This document shows positions 12,801 through 28,000 of a stretch of DNA of 64,000 nt, piece after piece. Origin of the DNA: Macrothele yani (taxonomy: Eukaryota; Arthropoda; Arachnida; Araneae; Macrothelidae). The translations under genes and the position numbers were made by a program. Every line of letters starts with the position of its first letter. Positions within the stretch are counted from its first letter, which is position 1. The stretch lies in the NCBI GenBank assembly GCA_039090855.1, contig CM077034.1, positions 224,395,331 to 224,459,330 on the forward strand, written 5' to 3'. The notes beneath the pieces were generated by a model, which saw nothing but the letters and a program-made list of their open reading frames with translations, was not told the origin of the DNA and did not search any database.

Positions 12801-15800
12801 ATTATCCACAAAACTTGACTAAAAATGCTTCTGTTGCGACAAAACTTTAGTATGCTGTGCCGGACTTATACTGAACCAAGTCTGTTGAATATCATCGAAA
12901 TGGGGTCAAAGGTCAGGGCACAGGAGCGAGATTCATTCCACAGCCATTATCCTCATAACTTGACTAAAAATGCTTCTGTTGCGACAAAACTTTAGTATGT
13001 TGTGCCGGAGGTATACTGAACCAAGTCTGTTGAATATCATCGAAATGGGATCAAAGGTTAGGGTACGGGAGCTTATTCCACAGCCATTATCCTCATAACT
13101 TGACTAAAAATGCTTCTGTTGCAACAAAGCTTTAGTATGTTGTGCCGGAGGTATCCTAAACCAAGTCTGTTGAATATCATCGAAATGGGGTCAAAGGTTA
13201 GGGTACAGGAGCTTATTCCACAACCATTATCCTCAAAACTTGACTAAAAATGCTTCTGTTGTGACAAAGCTTTAGTATGTTGAGCCGGAGGTATACTAAA
13301 CCAAGTCTGTTGAATATCATCGAAATGGGATCAAAGGTTAGGGTACGGGAGCTTATTCCACAGCCATTGTCCTCATAACTTGACTAAAAATGCTTCTGTT
13401 GCGACAAAGCTTTAGTATGTTGTGCCGGAGGTATACTAAACCAAGTCTGTTGAATATCATCGAAATGGGATCAAAGGTTAGGGTACGGGAGCTTATTCCA
13501 CAGCCATTGTCCTCATAACTTGACTAAAAATGCTTCTGTTGTGACAAAGCTTTAGTATGTTGAGCCGGAGGTATACTAAACCAAGTCTGTTGAATATCAT
13601 CGAAATGGGATCAAAGGTTAGGGTACGAGAGCTTATTCCACAGCCATTGTCCTCATAACTTGACTAAAAATGCTTCTGTTGCGACAAAGCTTTAGTATGT
13701 TGTGCCGGAGGTATACTAAACCAATTCTGTTGAATATCATCGAAATGGGGTTAAAGGTCAGAGCAGAGGAGCGAGATTTATTCCACAGCCATTATCCACA
13801 AAACTTGACTAAAAATGCTTCTGTTGCGACAAAACTTTAGTATGCTGTGCCGGACTTATACTGAACCAAGTCTGTTGAATATCATCGAAATGGGGTCAAA
13901 GGTCAGGGCACAGGAGCGAGATTCATTCCACAGCCATTATCATCATAACTTGACTAAAAATGCTTCTGTTGCGACAAAACTTTAGTATGTTGTGCCGGAG
14001 GTATACTGAACCAAGTCTGTTGAATAACATCGAAATGGGGTCAAAGGTTAGGGTACGGGAGCTTATTCCACAGCCATTATCCTCATAACTTGACTAAAAA
14101 TGCTTCTGTTGCGACAAAACTTTAGTATGTTGTGCCGGAGGTATACTGAACCAAGTCTGTTGAATATCATCGAAATGGGATCAAAGGTTAGGGTACGGGA
14201 GCTTATTCCACAGCCATTATCCTCATAACTTGACTAAAAATGCTTCTGTTGCAACAAAGCTTTAGTATGTTGTGCCGGAGGTATCCTAAACCAAGTCTGT
14301 TGAATATCATCGAAATGGGGTCAAAGGTTAGGGTACAGGAGCTTATTCCACAACCATTATCCTCAAAACTTGACTAAAAATGCTTCTGTTGTGACAAAGC
14401 TTTAGTATGTTGAGCCGGAGGTATACTAAACCAAGTCTGTTGAATATCATCGAAATGGGATCAAAGGTTAGGGTACGGGAGCTTATTCCACAGCCATTGT
14501 CCTCATAACTTGACTAAAAATGCTTCTGTTGCGACAAAGCTTTAGTATGTTGTGCCGGAGGTATACTAAACCAAGTCTGTTGAATATCATCGAAATGGGA
14601 TCAAAGGTTAGGGTACGGGAGCTTATTCCACAGCCATTGTCCTCATAACTTGACTAAAAATGCTTCTGTTGCGACAAAGCTTTAGTATGTTGAGCCGGAG
14701 GTATACTAAACCAAGTCTGTTGAATATCATCGAAATGGGATCAAAGGTTAGGGTACGAGAGCTTATTCCACAGCCATTGTCCTCATAACTTGACTAAAAA
14801 TGCTTCTGTTGCGACAAAGCTTTAGTATGTTGTGCCGGAGGTATACTAAACCAAGTCTGTTGAATATCATCGAAATGGGATCAAAGGTTAGGGTACGGGA
14901 GCTTATTCCACAGCCATTGTCCTCATAACTTGACTAAAAATGCTTCTGTTGCGACAAAGCTTTAGTATGTTGTGCCGGAGGTATACTAAACCAAGTCTGT
15001 TGAATATCATCGAAATGGGATCAAAGGTTAGGGTACGGGAGCTTATTCCACAACCATTATCCTCAAAACTTGACTAAAAATGCTTCTGTTGCAACAAAGC
15101 TTTAGTATGTTGTGCCGGAGGTATACTAAACCAAGTCTGTTGAATATCATCGAAATGGGATCAAAGGTTAGGGTACGGGAGCTTATTCCACAGCCATTAT
15201 CCTCAAAACTTGACTAAAAATGCTTCTGTTGCAACAAAGCTTTAGTATGTTGTGCCGGAGGTATACTAAACCAAGTCTGTTGAATATCATCGAAATGGGG
15301 TCGAAGGTTAGGGTACGGGAGCTTATTCCACAGCCATTGTCCTCATAACTTGACTAAAAATGCTTCTGTTGCGACAAAGCTTTAGTATGTTGTGCCGGAG
15401 GTATACTAAACCAAGTCTGTTGAATATCATCGAAATGGGATCAAAGGTTAGGGTACGGGAGCTTATTCCACAGCCATTGTCCTCATAACTTGACTAAAAA
15501 TGCTTCTGTTGCGACAAAGCTTTAGTATGTTGTGCCGGAGGTATACTAAACCAAGTCTGTTGAATATCATCGAAATGGGATCAAAGGTTAGGGTACGAGA
15601 GCTTATTCCACAGCCATTGTCCTCATAACTTGACTAAAAATGCTTCTGTTGCGACAAAGCTTTAGTATGTTGTGCCGGAGGTATACTAAACCAATTCTGT
15701 TGAATATCATCGAAATGGGGTTAAAGGTCAGAGCAAAGGAGCGAGATTTATTCCACAGCCATTATCCACAAAACTTGACTAAAAATGCTTCTGTTGCGAC

Positions 15801-17000
15801 AAAACTTTAGTATGCTGTGCCGGACTTATACTGAACCAAGTCTGTTGAATATCATCGAAATGGGGTCAAAGGTCAGGGCACAGGAGCGAGATTCATTCCA
15901 CAGCCATTATCCTCATAACTTGACTAAAAATGCTTCTGTTGCGACAAAACTTTAGTATGTTGTGCCGGAGGTATACTGAACCAAGTCTGTTGAATATCAT
16001 CGAAATGGGATCAAAGGTTAGGGTACGGGAGCTTATTCCACAGCCATTATCCTCATAACTTGACTAAAAATGCTTCTGTTGCAACAAAGCTTTAGTATGT
16101 TGTGCCGGAGGTATCCTAAACCAAGTCTGTTGAATATCATCGAAATGGGGTCAAAGGTTAGGGTACAGGAGCTTATTCCACAACCATTATCCTCAAAACT
16201 TGACTAAAAATGCTTCTGTTGTGACAAAGCTTTAGTATGTTGAGCCGGAGGTATACTAAACCAAGTCTGTTGAATATCATCGAAATGGGATCAAAGGTTA
16301 GGGTACGGGAGCTTATTCCACAGCCATTGTCCTCATAACTTGACTAAAAATGCTTCTGTTGCGACAAAGCTTTAGTATGTTGTGCCGGAGGTATACTAAA
16401 CCAAGTCTGTTGAATATCATCGAAATGGGATCAAAGGTTAGGGTACGGGAGCTTATTCCACAGCCATTGTCCTCATAACTTGACTAAAAATGCTTCTGTT
16501 GTGACAAAGCTTTAGTATGTTGAGCCGGAGGTATACTAAACCAAGTCTGTTGAATATCATCGAAATGGGATCAAAGGTTAGGGTACGAGAGCTTATTCCA
16601 CAGCCATTGTCCTCATAACTTGACTAAAAATGCTTCTGTTGCGACAAAGCTTTAGTATGTTGTGCCGGAGGTATACTAAACCAATTCTGTTGAATATCAT
16701 CGAAATGGGGTTAAAGGTCAGAGCAAAGGAGCGAGATTTATTCCACAGCCATTATCCACAAAACTTGACTAAAAATGCTTCTGTTGCGACAAAACTTTAG
16801 TATGCTGTGCCGGACTTATACTGAACCAAGTCTGTTGAATATCATCGAAATGGGGTCAAAGGTCAGGGCACAGGAGCGAGATTCATTCCACAGCCATTAT
16901 CCTCATAACTTGACTAAAAATGCTTCTGTTGCGACAAAACTTTAGTATGTTGTGCCGGAGGTATACTGAACCAAGTCTGTTGAATATATCATCGAAATGG
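9891..17000 (+). repeat. higher-order repeats of 990 bp within F1-B
   Basis: A variant monomer containing GGTTAAAGGTCAGAGCAAAG, followed by one with GCTGTGCCGGACTTATAC, recurs near 9935, 10785, 11775, 12765, 13755, 15725 and 16715. The spacings are 850, then 990 three times, then 1970, then 990. The 990-bp block is seven monomers, one of them 150 bp long. This shows block-wise amplification rather than duplication of single monomers. Confidence 0.85.
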
Positions 17001-18789
17001 GATCAAAGGTTAGGGTACGGGAGCTTATTCCACAGCCATTATCCTCATAACTTGACTAAAAATGCTTCTGTTGCGACAAAACTTTAGTATGTTGTGCCGG
17101 AGGTATACTGAACCAAGTCTGTTGAATATCATCGAAATGGGATCAAAGGTTAGGGTACGGGAGCTTATTCCACAGCCATTATCCTCATAACTTGACTAAA
17201 AATGCTTCTGTTGCAACAAAGCTTTAGTATGTTGTGCCGGAGGTATACTAAACCAAGTCTGTTGAATATCATCGAAATGGGGTCAAAGGTTAGGGTACAG
17301 GAGCTTATTCCACAACCATTATCCTCAAAACTTGACTAAAAATGCTTCTGTTGTGACAAAGCTTTAGTATGTTGAGCCGGAGGTATACTAAACCAAGTCT
17401 GTTGAATATCATCGAAATGGGATCAAAGGTTAGGGTACGGGAGCTTATTCCACAGCCATTGTCCTCATAACTTGACTAAAAATGCTTCTGTTGCGACAAA
17501 GCTTTAGTATGTTGTGCCGGAGGTATACTAAACCAAGTCTGTTGAATATCATCGAAATGGGATCAAAGGTTAGGGTACGGGAGCTTATTCCACAGCCATT
17601 GTCCTCATAACTTGACTAAAAATGCTTCTGTTGTGACAAAGCTTTAGTATGTTGAGCCGGAGGTATACTAAACCAAGTCTGTTGAATATCATCGAAATGG
17701 GATCAAAGGTTAGGGTACGAGAGCTTATTCCACAGCCATTGTCCTCATAACTTGACTAAAAATGCTTCTGTTGCGACAAAGCTTTAGTATGTTGTGCCGG
17801 AGGTATACTAAACCAAGTCTGTTGAATATCATCGAAATGGGATCAAAGGTTAGGGTACGGGAGCTTATTCCACAGCCATTGTCCTCATAACTTGACTAAA
17901 AATGCTTCTGTTGCGACAAAGCTTTAGTATGTTGTGCCGGAGGTATACTAAACCAAGTCTGTTGAATATCATCGAAATGGGATCAAAGGTTAGGGTACGG
18001 GAGCTTATTCCACAACCATTATCCTCAAAACTTGACTAAAAATGCTTCTGTTGCAACAAAGCTTTAGTATGTTGTGCCGGAGGTATACTAAACCAAGTCT
18101 GTTGAATATCATCGAAATGGGATCAAAGGTTAGGGTACGGGAGCTTATTCCACAGCCATTATCCTCAAAACTTGACTAAAAATGCTTCTGTTGCAACAAA
18201 GCTTTAGTATGTTGTGCCGGAGGTATACTAAACCAAGTCTGTTGAATATCATCGAAATGGGGTCGAAGGTTAGGGTACGGGAGCTTATTCCACAGCCATT
18301 GTCCTCATAACTTGACTAAAAATGCTTCTGTTGCGACAAAGCTTTAGTATGTTGTGCCGGAGGTATACTAAACCAAGTCTGTTGAATATCATCGAAATGG
18401 GATCAAAGGTTAGGGTACGGGAGCTTATTCCACAGCCATTATCCTCATAACTTGACTAAAAATGCTTCTGTTGCGACAAAGCTTTAGTATGTTGTGCCGG
18501 AGGTATACTAAACCAAGTCTGTTGAATATCATCGAAATGGGATCAAAGGTTAGGGTACGGGAGCTTATTCCACAGCCATTGTCCTCATAACTTGACTAAA
18601 AATGCTTCTGTTGCGACAAAGCTTTAGTATGTTGTGCCGGAGGTATACTAAACCAAGTCTGTTGAATATCATCGAAATGGGATCAAAGGTTAGGGTACGG
18701 GAGCTTATTCCACAGCCATTGTCCTCATAACTTGACTAAAAATGCTTCTGTTGCGACAAAGCTTTAGTATGTTGTGCCGGAGGTATACT

Positions 18790-21700
18790 AAACCAAGTCT
18801 GTTGAATAACATCGAAATGGGGTCAAAGGTTAGGGTACGGGAGCTTATTCCACAGCCATTATCCTCATAACTTGACTAAAAATGCTTCTGTTGCGACAAA
18901 ACTTTAGTATGTTGTGCTGGAGGTATACTGAACCACGTCTGTTGAATATCATCGAAATGGGATCAAAGGTTAGGGTACGGGAGCTTATTCCACAGCCATT
19001 ATCCTCATAACTTGACTAAAAATGCTTCTGTTGCAACAAAGCTTTAGTATGTTGTGCCGGAGGTATCCTAAACCAAGTCTGTTGAATATCATCGAAATGG
19101 GGTCAAAGGTTAGGGTACAGGAGCTTATTCCACAACCATTATCCTCAAAACTTGACTAAAAATGCTTCTGTTGTGACAAAGCTTTAGTATGTTGAGCCAG
19201 AGGTATACTAAACCAAGTCTGTTGAATATCATCGAAATGGGATCAAAGGTTAGGGTACGGGAGCTTATTCCACAGCCATTGTCCTCATAACTTGACTAAA
19301 AATGCTTCTGTTGCGACAAAGCTTTAGTATGTTGTGCCGGAGGTATACTAAACCAAGTCTGTTGAATATCATCGAAATGGGATCAAAGGTTAGGGTACGG
19401 GAGCTTATTCCACAGCCATTGTCCTCATAACTTGACTAAAAATGCTTCTCTTGTGACAAAGCTTTAGTATGTTGAGCCGGAGGTATACTAAACCAAGTCT
19501 GTTGAATATCATCGAAATGGGATCAAAGGTTAGGGTACGGGAGCTTATTCCACAGCCATTGTCCTCATAACTTGACTAAAAATGCTTCTGTTGTGACAAA
19601 GCTTTAGTATGTTGTGCCGGAGGTATACTAAACCAAGTCTGTTGAATATCATCGAAATGGGATCAAAGGTTAGGGTACGGGAGCTTATTCCACAGCCATT
19701 GTCCTCATAACTTGACTAAAAATGCTTCTGTTGCGACAAAGCTTTAGTATGTTGTGCCGGAGGTATACTAAACCAAGTCTGTTGAATATCATCGAAATGG
19801 GATCAAAGGTTAGGGTACGGGAGCTTATTCCACAACCATTATCCTCAAAACTTGACTAAAAATGCTTCTGTTGCAACAAAGCTTTAGTATGTTGTGCCGG
19901 AGGTATACTAAACCAAGTCTGTTGAATATCATCGAAATGGGATCAAAGGTTAGGGTACGGGAGCTTATTCCACAGCCATTATCCTCAAAACTTGACTAAA
20001 AATGCTTCTGTTGCAACAAAGCTTTAGTATGTTGTGCCGGAGGTATACTAAACCAAGTCTGTTGAATATCATCGAAATGGGGTCGAAGGTTAGGGTACGG
20101 GAGCTTATTCCACAGCCATTGTCCTCATAACTTGACTAAAAATGCTTCTGTTGCGACAAAGCTTTAGTATGTTGTGCCGGAGGTATACTAAACCAAGTCT
20201 GTTGAATATCATCGAAATGGGATCAAAGGTTAGGGTACGGGAGCTTATTCCACAGCCATTATCCTCATAACTTGACTAAAAATGCTTCTGTTGCGACAAA
20301 GCTTTAGTATGTTGTGCCGGAGGTATACTAAACCAAGTCTGTTGAATATCATCGAAATGGGATCAAAGGTTAGGGTACGGGAGCTTATTCCACAGCCATT
20401 GTCCTCATAACTTGACTAAAAATGCTTCTGTTGCGACAAAGCTTTAGTATGTTGTGCCGGAGGTATACTAAACCAAGTCTGTTGAATATCATCGAAATGG
20501 GATCAAAGGTTAGGGTACGGGAGCTTATTCCACAGCCATTGTCCTCATAACTTGACTAAAAATGCTTCTGTTGCGACAAAGCTTTAGTATGTTGTGCCGG
20601 AGGTATACTAAACCAAGTCTGTTGAATATCATCGAAATGGGATCAAAGGTTAGGGTACGGGAGCTTATTCCACAACCATTATCCTCAAAACTTGACTAAA
20701 AATGCTTCTGTTGCAACAAAGCTTTAGTATGTTATGCCGGAGGTATACTAAACCAAGTCTGTTGAATATCATCGAAATGGGATCAAAGGTTAGGGTACGG
20801 GAGCTTATTCCACAGCCATTATCCTCAAAACTTGACTAAAAATGCTTCTGTTGCAACAAAGCTTTAGTATGTTGTGCCGGAGGTATACTAAACCAAGTCT
20901 GTTGAATATCATCGAAATGGGGTCGAAGGTTAGGGTACGGGAGCTTATTCCACAGCCATTGTCCTCATAACTTGACTAAAAATGCTTCTGTTGCGACAAA
21001 GCTTTAGTATGTTGTGCCGGAGGTATACTAAACCAAGTCTGTTGAATATCATCGAAATGGGATCAAAGGTTAGGGTACGGGAGCTTATTCCACAGCCATT
21101 ATCCTCATAACTTGACTAAAAATGCTTCTGTTGCGACAAAGCTTTAGTATGTTGTGCCGGAGGTATACTAAACCAAGTCTGTTGAATATCATCGAAATGG
21201 GATCAAAGGTTAGGGTACGGGAGCTTATTCCACAGCCATTGTCCTCATAACTTGACTAAAAATGCTTCTGTTGCGACAAAGCTTTAGTATGTTGTGCCGG
21301 AGGTATACTAAACCAAGTCTGTTGAATATCATCGAAATGGGATCAAAGGTTAGGGTACGGGAGCTTATTCCACAGCCATTGTCCTCATAACTTGACTAAA
21401 AATGCTTCTGTTGCGACAAAGCTTTAGTATGTTGTGCCGGAGGTATACTAAACCAAGTCTGTTGAATAACATCGAAATGGGGTCAAAGGTTAGGGTACGG
21501 GAGCTTATTCCACAGCCATTATCCTCATAACTTGACTAAAAATGCTTCTGTTGCGACAAAACTTTAGTATGTTGTGCCGGAGGTATACTGAACCACGTCT
21601 GTTGAATATCATCGAAATGGGATCAAAGGTTAGGGTACGGGAGCTTATTCCACAGCCATTATCCTCATAACTTGACTAAAAATGCTTCTGTTGCAACAAA

Positions 21701-24110
21701 GCTTTAGTATGTTGTGCCGGAGGTATCCTAAACCAAGTCTGTTGAATATCATCGAAATGGGGTCAAAGGTTAGGGTACAGGAGCTTATTCCACAACCATT
21801 ATCCTCAAAACTTGACTAAAAATGCTTCTGTTGTGACAAAGCTTTAGTATGTTGAGCCAGAGGTATACTAAACCAAGTCTGTTGAATATCATCGAAATGG
21901 GATCAAAGGTTAGGGTACGGGAGCTTATTCCACAGCCATTGTCCTCATAACTTGACTAAAAATGCTTCTGTTGCGACAAAGCTTTAGTATGTTGTGCCGG
22001 AGGTATACTAAACCAAGTCTGTTGAATATCATCGAAATGGGATCAAAGGTTAGGGTACGGGAGCTTATTCCACAGCCATTGTCCTCATAACTTGACTAAA
22101 AATGCTTCTCTTGTGACAAAGCTTTAGTATGTTGAGCCGGAGGTATACTAAACCAAGTCTGTTGAATATCATCGAAATGGGATCAAAGGTTAGGGTACGG
22201 GAGCTTATTCCACAGCCATTGTCCTCATAACTTGACTAAAAATGCTTCTGTTGTGACAAAGCTTTAGTATGTTGTGCCGGAGGTATACTAAACCAAGTCT
22301 GTTGAATATCATCGAAATGGGATCAAAGGTTAGGGTACGGGAGCTTATTCCACAGCCATTGTCCTCATAACTTGACTAAAAATGCTTCTGTTGCGACAAA
22401 GCTTTAGTATGTTGTGCCGGAGGTATACTAAACCAAGTCTGTTGAATATCATCGAAATGGGATCAAAGGTTAGGGTACGGGAGCTTATTCCACAACCATT
22501 ATCCTCAAAACTTGACTAAAAATGCTTCTGTTGCAACAAAGCTTTAGTATGTTGTGCCGGAGGTATACTAAACCAAGTCTGTTGAATATCATCGAAATGG
22601 GATCAAAGGTTAGGGTACGGGAGCTTATTCCACAGCCATTATCCTCAAAACTTGACTAAAAATGCTTCTGTTGCAACAAAGCTTTAGTATGTTGTGCCGG
22701 AGGTATACTAAACCAAGTCTGTTGAATATCATCGAAATGGGGTCGAAGGTTAGGGTACGGGAGCTTATTCCACAGCCATTGTCCTCATAACTTGACTAAA
22801 AATGCTTCTGTTGCGACAAAGCTTTAGTATGTTGTGCCGGAGGTATACTAAACCAAGTCTGTTGAATATCATCGAAATGGGATCAAAGGTTAGGGTACGG
22901 GAGCTTATTCCACAGCCATTATCCTCATAACTTGACTAAAAATGCTTCTGTTGCGACAAAGCTTTAGTATGTTGTGCCGGAGGTATACTAAACCAAGTCT
23001 GTTGAATATCATCGAAATGGGATCAAAGGTTAGGGTACGGGAGCTTATTCCACAGCCATTGTCCTCATAACTTGACTAAAAATGCTTCTGTTGCGACAAA
23101 GCTTTAGTATGTTGTGCCGGAGGTATACTAAACCAAGTCTGTTGAATATCATCGAAATGGGATCAAAGGTTAGGGTACGCGAGCTTATTCCACAGCCATT
23201 GTCCTCATAACTTGACTAAAAATGCTTCTGTTGCGACAAAGCTTTAGTATGTTGTGCCGGAGGTATACTAAACCAAGTCTGTTGAATATCATCGAAATGG
23301 GATCAAAGGCTAGGGTACGGGAGCTTATTCCACAGCCATTATCCTCATAACTTGACTAAAAATGCTTCTGTTGCGACAAAGCTTTAGTATGTTGTGCCGG
23401 AGGTATACTAAACCAAGTCTGTTGAATATCATCGAAATGGGATCAAAGGTTAGGGTACGGGAGCTTATTCCACAGCCATTATCCTCATAACTTGACTAAA
23501 AATGCTTCTGTTGCGACAAAACTTTAGTATGTTGTGCCGGAGGTATACTGAACCAAGTCTGTTGAATATCATCGAAATGGGATCAAAGGTTAGGGTACGG
23601 GAGCTTATTCCACAACCATTATCCTCAGAACTTGACTAAAAATGCTTCTGTTGCAACAAAGCTTTAGTATGTTGTGCCGGAGGTATACTAAACCAAGTCT
23701 GTTGAATATCATCGAAATGGGATCAAAGGTTAGGGTACGGGAGCTTATTCCACAGCCATTGTCCTCATAACTTGACTAAAAATGCTTCTGTTGCGACAAA
23801 GCTTTAGTATGTTGTGCCGGAGGTATACTAAACCAAGTCTGTTGAATATCATCGAAATGGGATCAAAGGTTAGGGTACGGGAGCTTATTCCACAGCCATT
23901 GTCCTCATAACTTGACTAAAAATGCTTCTGTTGCGACAAAGCTTTAGTATGTTGTGCCGGAGGTATACTAAACCAAGTCTGTTGAATATCATCGAAATGG
24001 GATCAAAGGTTAGGGTACGGGAGCTTATTCCACAGCCATTATCCTCATAACTTGACTAAAAATGCTTCTGTTGCGACAAAGCTTTAGTATGTTGTGCCGG
24101 AGGTATACTA
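18790..24110 (+). repeat. 2660-bp higher-order duplication within F1-B
   Basis: Rare variants recur exactly 2660 bp (19 monomers) apart: GTTGAATAACATCG at about 18801 and 21461, GTTGAGCCAGAGG at about 19192 and 21852, and GCTTCTCTTGTGAC at about 19444 and 22104. A segment of roughly 2.66 kb was therefore duplicated in tandem. It is recent, as the two copies are nearly identical. Confidence 0.8.
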
Positions 24111-25059
24111 AACCAAGTCTGTTGAATATCATCGAAATGGGATCAAAGGTTAGGGTACGGGAGCTTATTCCACAGCCATTGTCCTCATAACTTGACTAAA
24201 AATGCTTCTGTTGCGACAAAGCTTTAGTATGTTGTGCCGGAGGTATACTAAACCAAGTCTGTTGAATATCATCGAAATGGGATCAAAGGTTAGGGTACGG
24301 GAGCTTATTCCACAGCCATTGTCCTCATAACTTGACTAAAAATGCTTCTGTTGCGACAAAGCTTTAGTATGTTGTGCCGGAGGTATACTAAACCAAGTCT
24401 GTTGAATATCATCGAAATGGGATCAAAGGTTAGGGTACGGGAGCTTATTCCACAGCCATTATCCTCATAACTTGACTAAAAATGCTTCTGTTGCGACAAA
24501 GCTTTAGTATGTTGTGCCGGAGGTATACTAAACCAAGTCTGTTGAATATCATCGAAATGGGATCAAAGGTTAGGGTACGGGAGCTTATTCCACAGCCATT
24601 GTCCTCATAACTTGACTAAAAATGCTTCTGTTGCGAGAAAGCTTTAGTATGTTGTGCCGGAGGTATACTAAACCAAGTCTGTTGAATATCATCGAAATGG
24701 GATCAAAGGTTAGGGTACGGGAGCTTATTCCACAGCCATTGTCCTCATAACTTGACTAAAAATGCTTCTGTTGCGACAAAGCTTTAGTATGTTGTGCCGG
24801 AGGTATACTAAACCAAGTCTGTTGAATATAATCGAAATGGGATCAAAGGTTAGGGTACGGGAGCTTATTCCACAACCATTATCCTCAAAACTTGACTAAA
24901 AATGCTTCTGTTGTGACAAAGCTTTAGTATGTTGAGCCGGAGGTATACTAAACCAAGTCTGTTGAATATCATCGAAATGGGATCAAAGGTTAGGGTACGG
25001 GAGCTTATTCCACAGCCATTGTCCTCATAACTTGACTAAAAATGCTTCTATTGCGACAA

Positions 25060-28000
25060 AACTTTAGTATGTTGTTCCGGAGGTATTTTGAACCAATTCT
25101 GTTTAATATAATTGAAATGGGGTCAAAGGTTAGGGCACAGGAGCGAGATTTATTCCATAGCGATTATCCTCATAACTTGACTAAAAATGCTTCTATTGTG
25201 ACAAAACTTTAGTATGTTGTGTTGGAGGTATATTGAACCAATTCTGTTGAATACCATCGAAATGGGGTTAAAGGTCAGAGCAAAGGAGCGAGATTTATTC
25301 CACAGCCATTATCCACATAACTTGACTAAAAATTCTTCTATTGTGACAAAATTTTAGTATGTTTTGCCGGTGGTATACTGAACCAAGTCTGTTGAATATC
25401 ATCGAAATGGGGTCAAAGGTCATGGCACAGGACCGAGATTTATTCCACAGCCATTATCCTCATAACTTGACTAAAATTGCTTCTATTGCGACAAAACTTT
25501 AGTATGTTGTTCCGGAGCTATACTGAACCAATTCTGTTGAATATCATCGAAATGGGGTTAAAGGTCAGAGCAAATGAGCGAGATTTATTCCACAGCCATT
25601 ATCCACATAACTTGACTAAAAATGCTTCTATTGCGACAAAAATTTAGTATGTTGTGTTGGAGGTATTTTGAACCAATTCTGTTTAATATAATTGAAATGG
25701 GGTCAAAGGTTAGGGCACAGGAGCGAGATTTATTCCATAGCGATTATCCTCATTACTTGACTAAAAATGCTTCTATTGTGACAAAACTTTAGTATGTTGT
25801 GTTGGAGGTATATTGAACCAATTCTGTTGAATACCATCGAAATGGGGTTAAAGGTCAGAGCAAAGGAGCGAGATTTATACCACAGCCATTATCCTCATAA
25901 CTTGACTAAAAATGCTTCTATTGTGACAAAACTTTAGTATGTTGTGCCGGAGGTATACTGATCCAAGTCTGTTGAATATCATCGAAATGGGGTCAAAGGT
26001 CATGGCACAGGACCGAGATTTATTCCACAGCCATTATCCTCATAACTTGACTAAAATTGCTTCTATTGCGACAAAACTTTAGTATGGTGTTCCGGAGCTA
26101 TACTGAACCAATTCTGTTGAATATCATCGAAATGGGGTTAAAGGTCAGAGCAAATGAGCGAGATTTATTCCACAGCCATTATCCGCATAACTTGACTAAA
26201 AATGCTTCTATTGCGACGAAACTTTAGTATGTTGTGCCGAAGGTATACTCAACCAAGTCTGTTGAATATCATCGAAATGTAGTCAAAGGTTAGGTTACGG
26301 GAGCTTATTCCACAGCCATTATCCTCATAACTTGACTAAAAATTCTTCTATTGTGACAAAATTTTAGTATGTTGTGCCGGTGGTATACTGAACCAAGTCT
26401 GTTGAACATCATCGAAATGGGGTCAAAGGTCATGGCACAGGACCGAGATTTATTCCACAGCCATTATCCTGATAACTTGACTAAAATTGCTTCTATTGCG
26501 ACAAAACTTTAGTATGTTGTTCCGGAGCTATACTGAACCAATTCTGTTGAATATCATCGAAATGGGGTTAAAGGTCAGAGCAAATGAGCGAGATTTATTC
26601 CACAGCCATTATCCGCATAACTTGACTAAAAATGCTTCTATTGCGACGAAACTTTAGTATGTTGTGCCGAAGGTATACTCAACCAAGTCTGTTGAATATC
26701 ATCGAAATGTAGTCAAAGGTTAGGGTACGGGAGCTTATTCCACAGCCATTATCCGCATAACTTGACTAAAAATGCTTCTGTTGCGACAAAATTTTAGTAT
26801 GTTGTGCCGGAGTTATACTGAACCACGTCTGTTGAAAATCATCGAAATGGGATCAAAGGTTAGGGTACGGGAGCTTATTCCACAGCCATTGTCCTCATAA
26901 CTTGACTAAAAATGCTTCTATTGCGACAAAACTTTAGTATGTTGTTCCGGAGGTATTTTGAACCAATTCTGTTTAATACCATCGAAATGGGGTTAAAGGT
27001 CAGAGCAAAGGAGCGAGATTTATTCCACAGCCATTATCCACATAACTTGACTAAAAATTCTTCTATTGTGACAAAATTTTAGTATGTTTTGCCGGTGGTA
27101 TACTGAACCAAGTCTGTTGAATATCATCGAAATGGGGTCAAAGGTCATGGCACAGGACCGAGATTTATTCCACAGCCATTATCCTCATAACTTGACTAAA
27201 ATTGCTTCTATTGCGACAAAACTTTAGTATGTTGTTCCGGAGCTATACTGAACCAATTCTGTTGAATATCATCGAAATGGGGTTAAAGGTCAGAGCAAAT
27301 GAGCGAGATTTATTCCACAGCCATTATCCACATAACTTGACTAAAAATGCTTCTATTGCGACAAAAATTTAGTATGTTGTGTTGGAGGTATTTTGAACCA
27401 ATTCTGTTTAATATAATTGAAATGGGGTCAAAGGTTAGGGCACAGGAGCGAGATTTATTCCATAGCGATTATCCTCATAACTTGACTAAAAATGCTTCTA
27501 TTGTGACAAAACTTTAGTATGTTGTGTTGGAGGTATATTGAACCAATTCTGTTGAATACCATCGAAATGGGGTTAAAGGTCAGAGCAAAGGAGCGAGATT
27601 TATACCACAGCCATTATCCTCATAACTTGACTAAAAATGCTTCTATTGTGACAAAACTTTAGTATGTTGTGCCGGAGGTATACTGATCCAAGTCTGTTGA
27701 ATATCATCGAAATGGGGTCAAAGGTCATGGCACAGGACCGAGATTTATTCCACAGCCATTATCCTCATAACTTGACTAAAATTGCTTCTATTGCGACAAA
27801 ACTTTAGTATGGTGTTCCGGAGCTATACTGAACCAATTCTGTTGAATATCATCGAAATGGGGTTAAAGGTCAGAGCAAATGAGCGAGATTTATTCCACAG
27901 CCATTATCCGCATAACTTGACTAAAAATGCTTCTATTGCGACGAAACTTTAGTATGTTGTGCCGAAGGTATACTCAACCAAGTCTGTTGAATATCATCGA

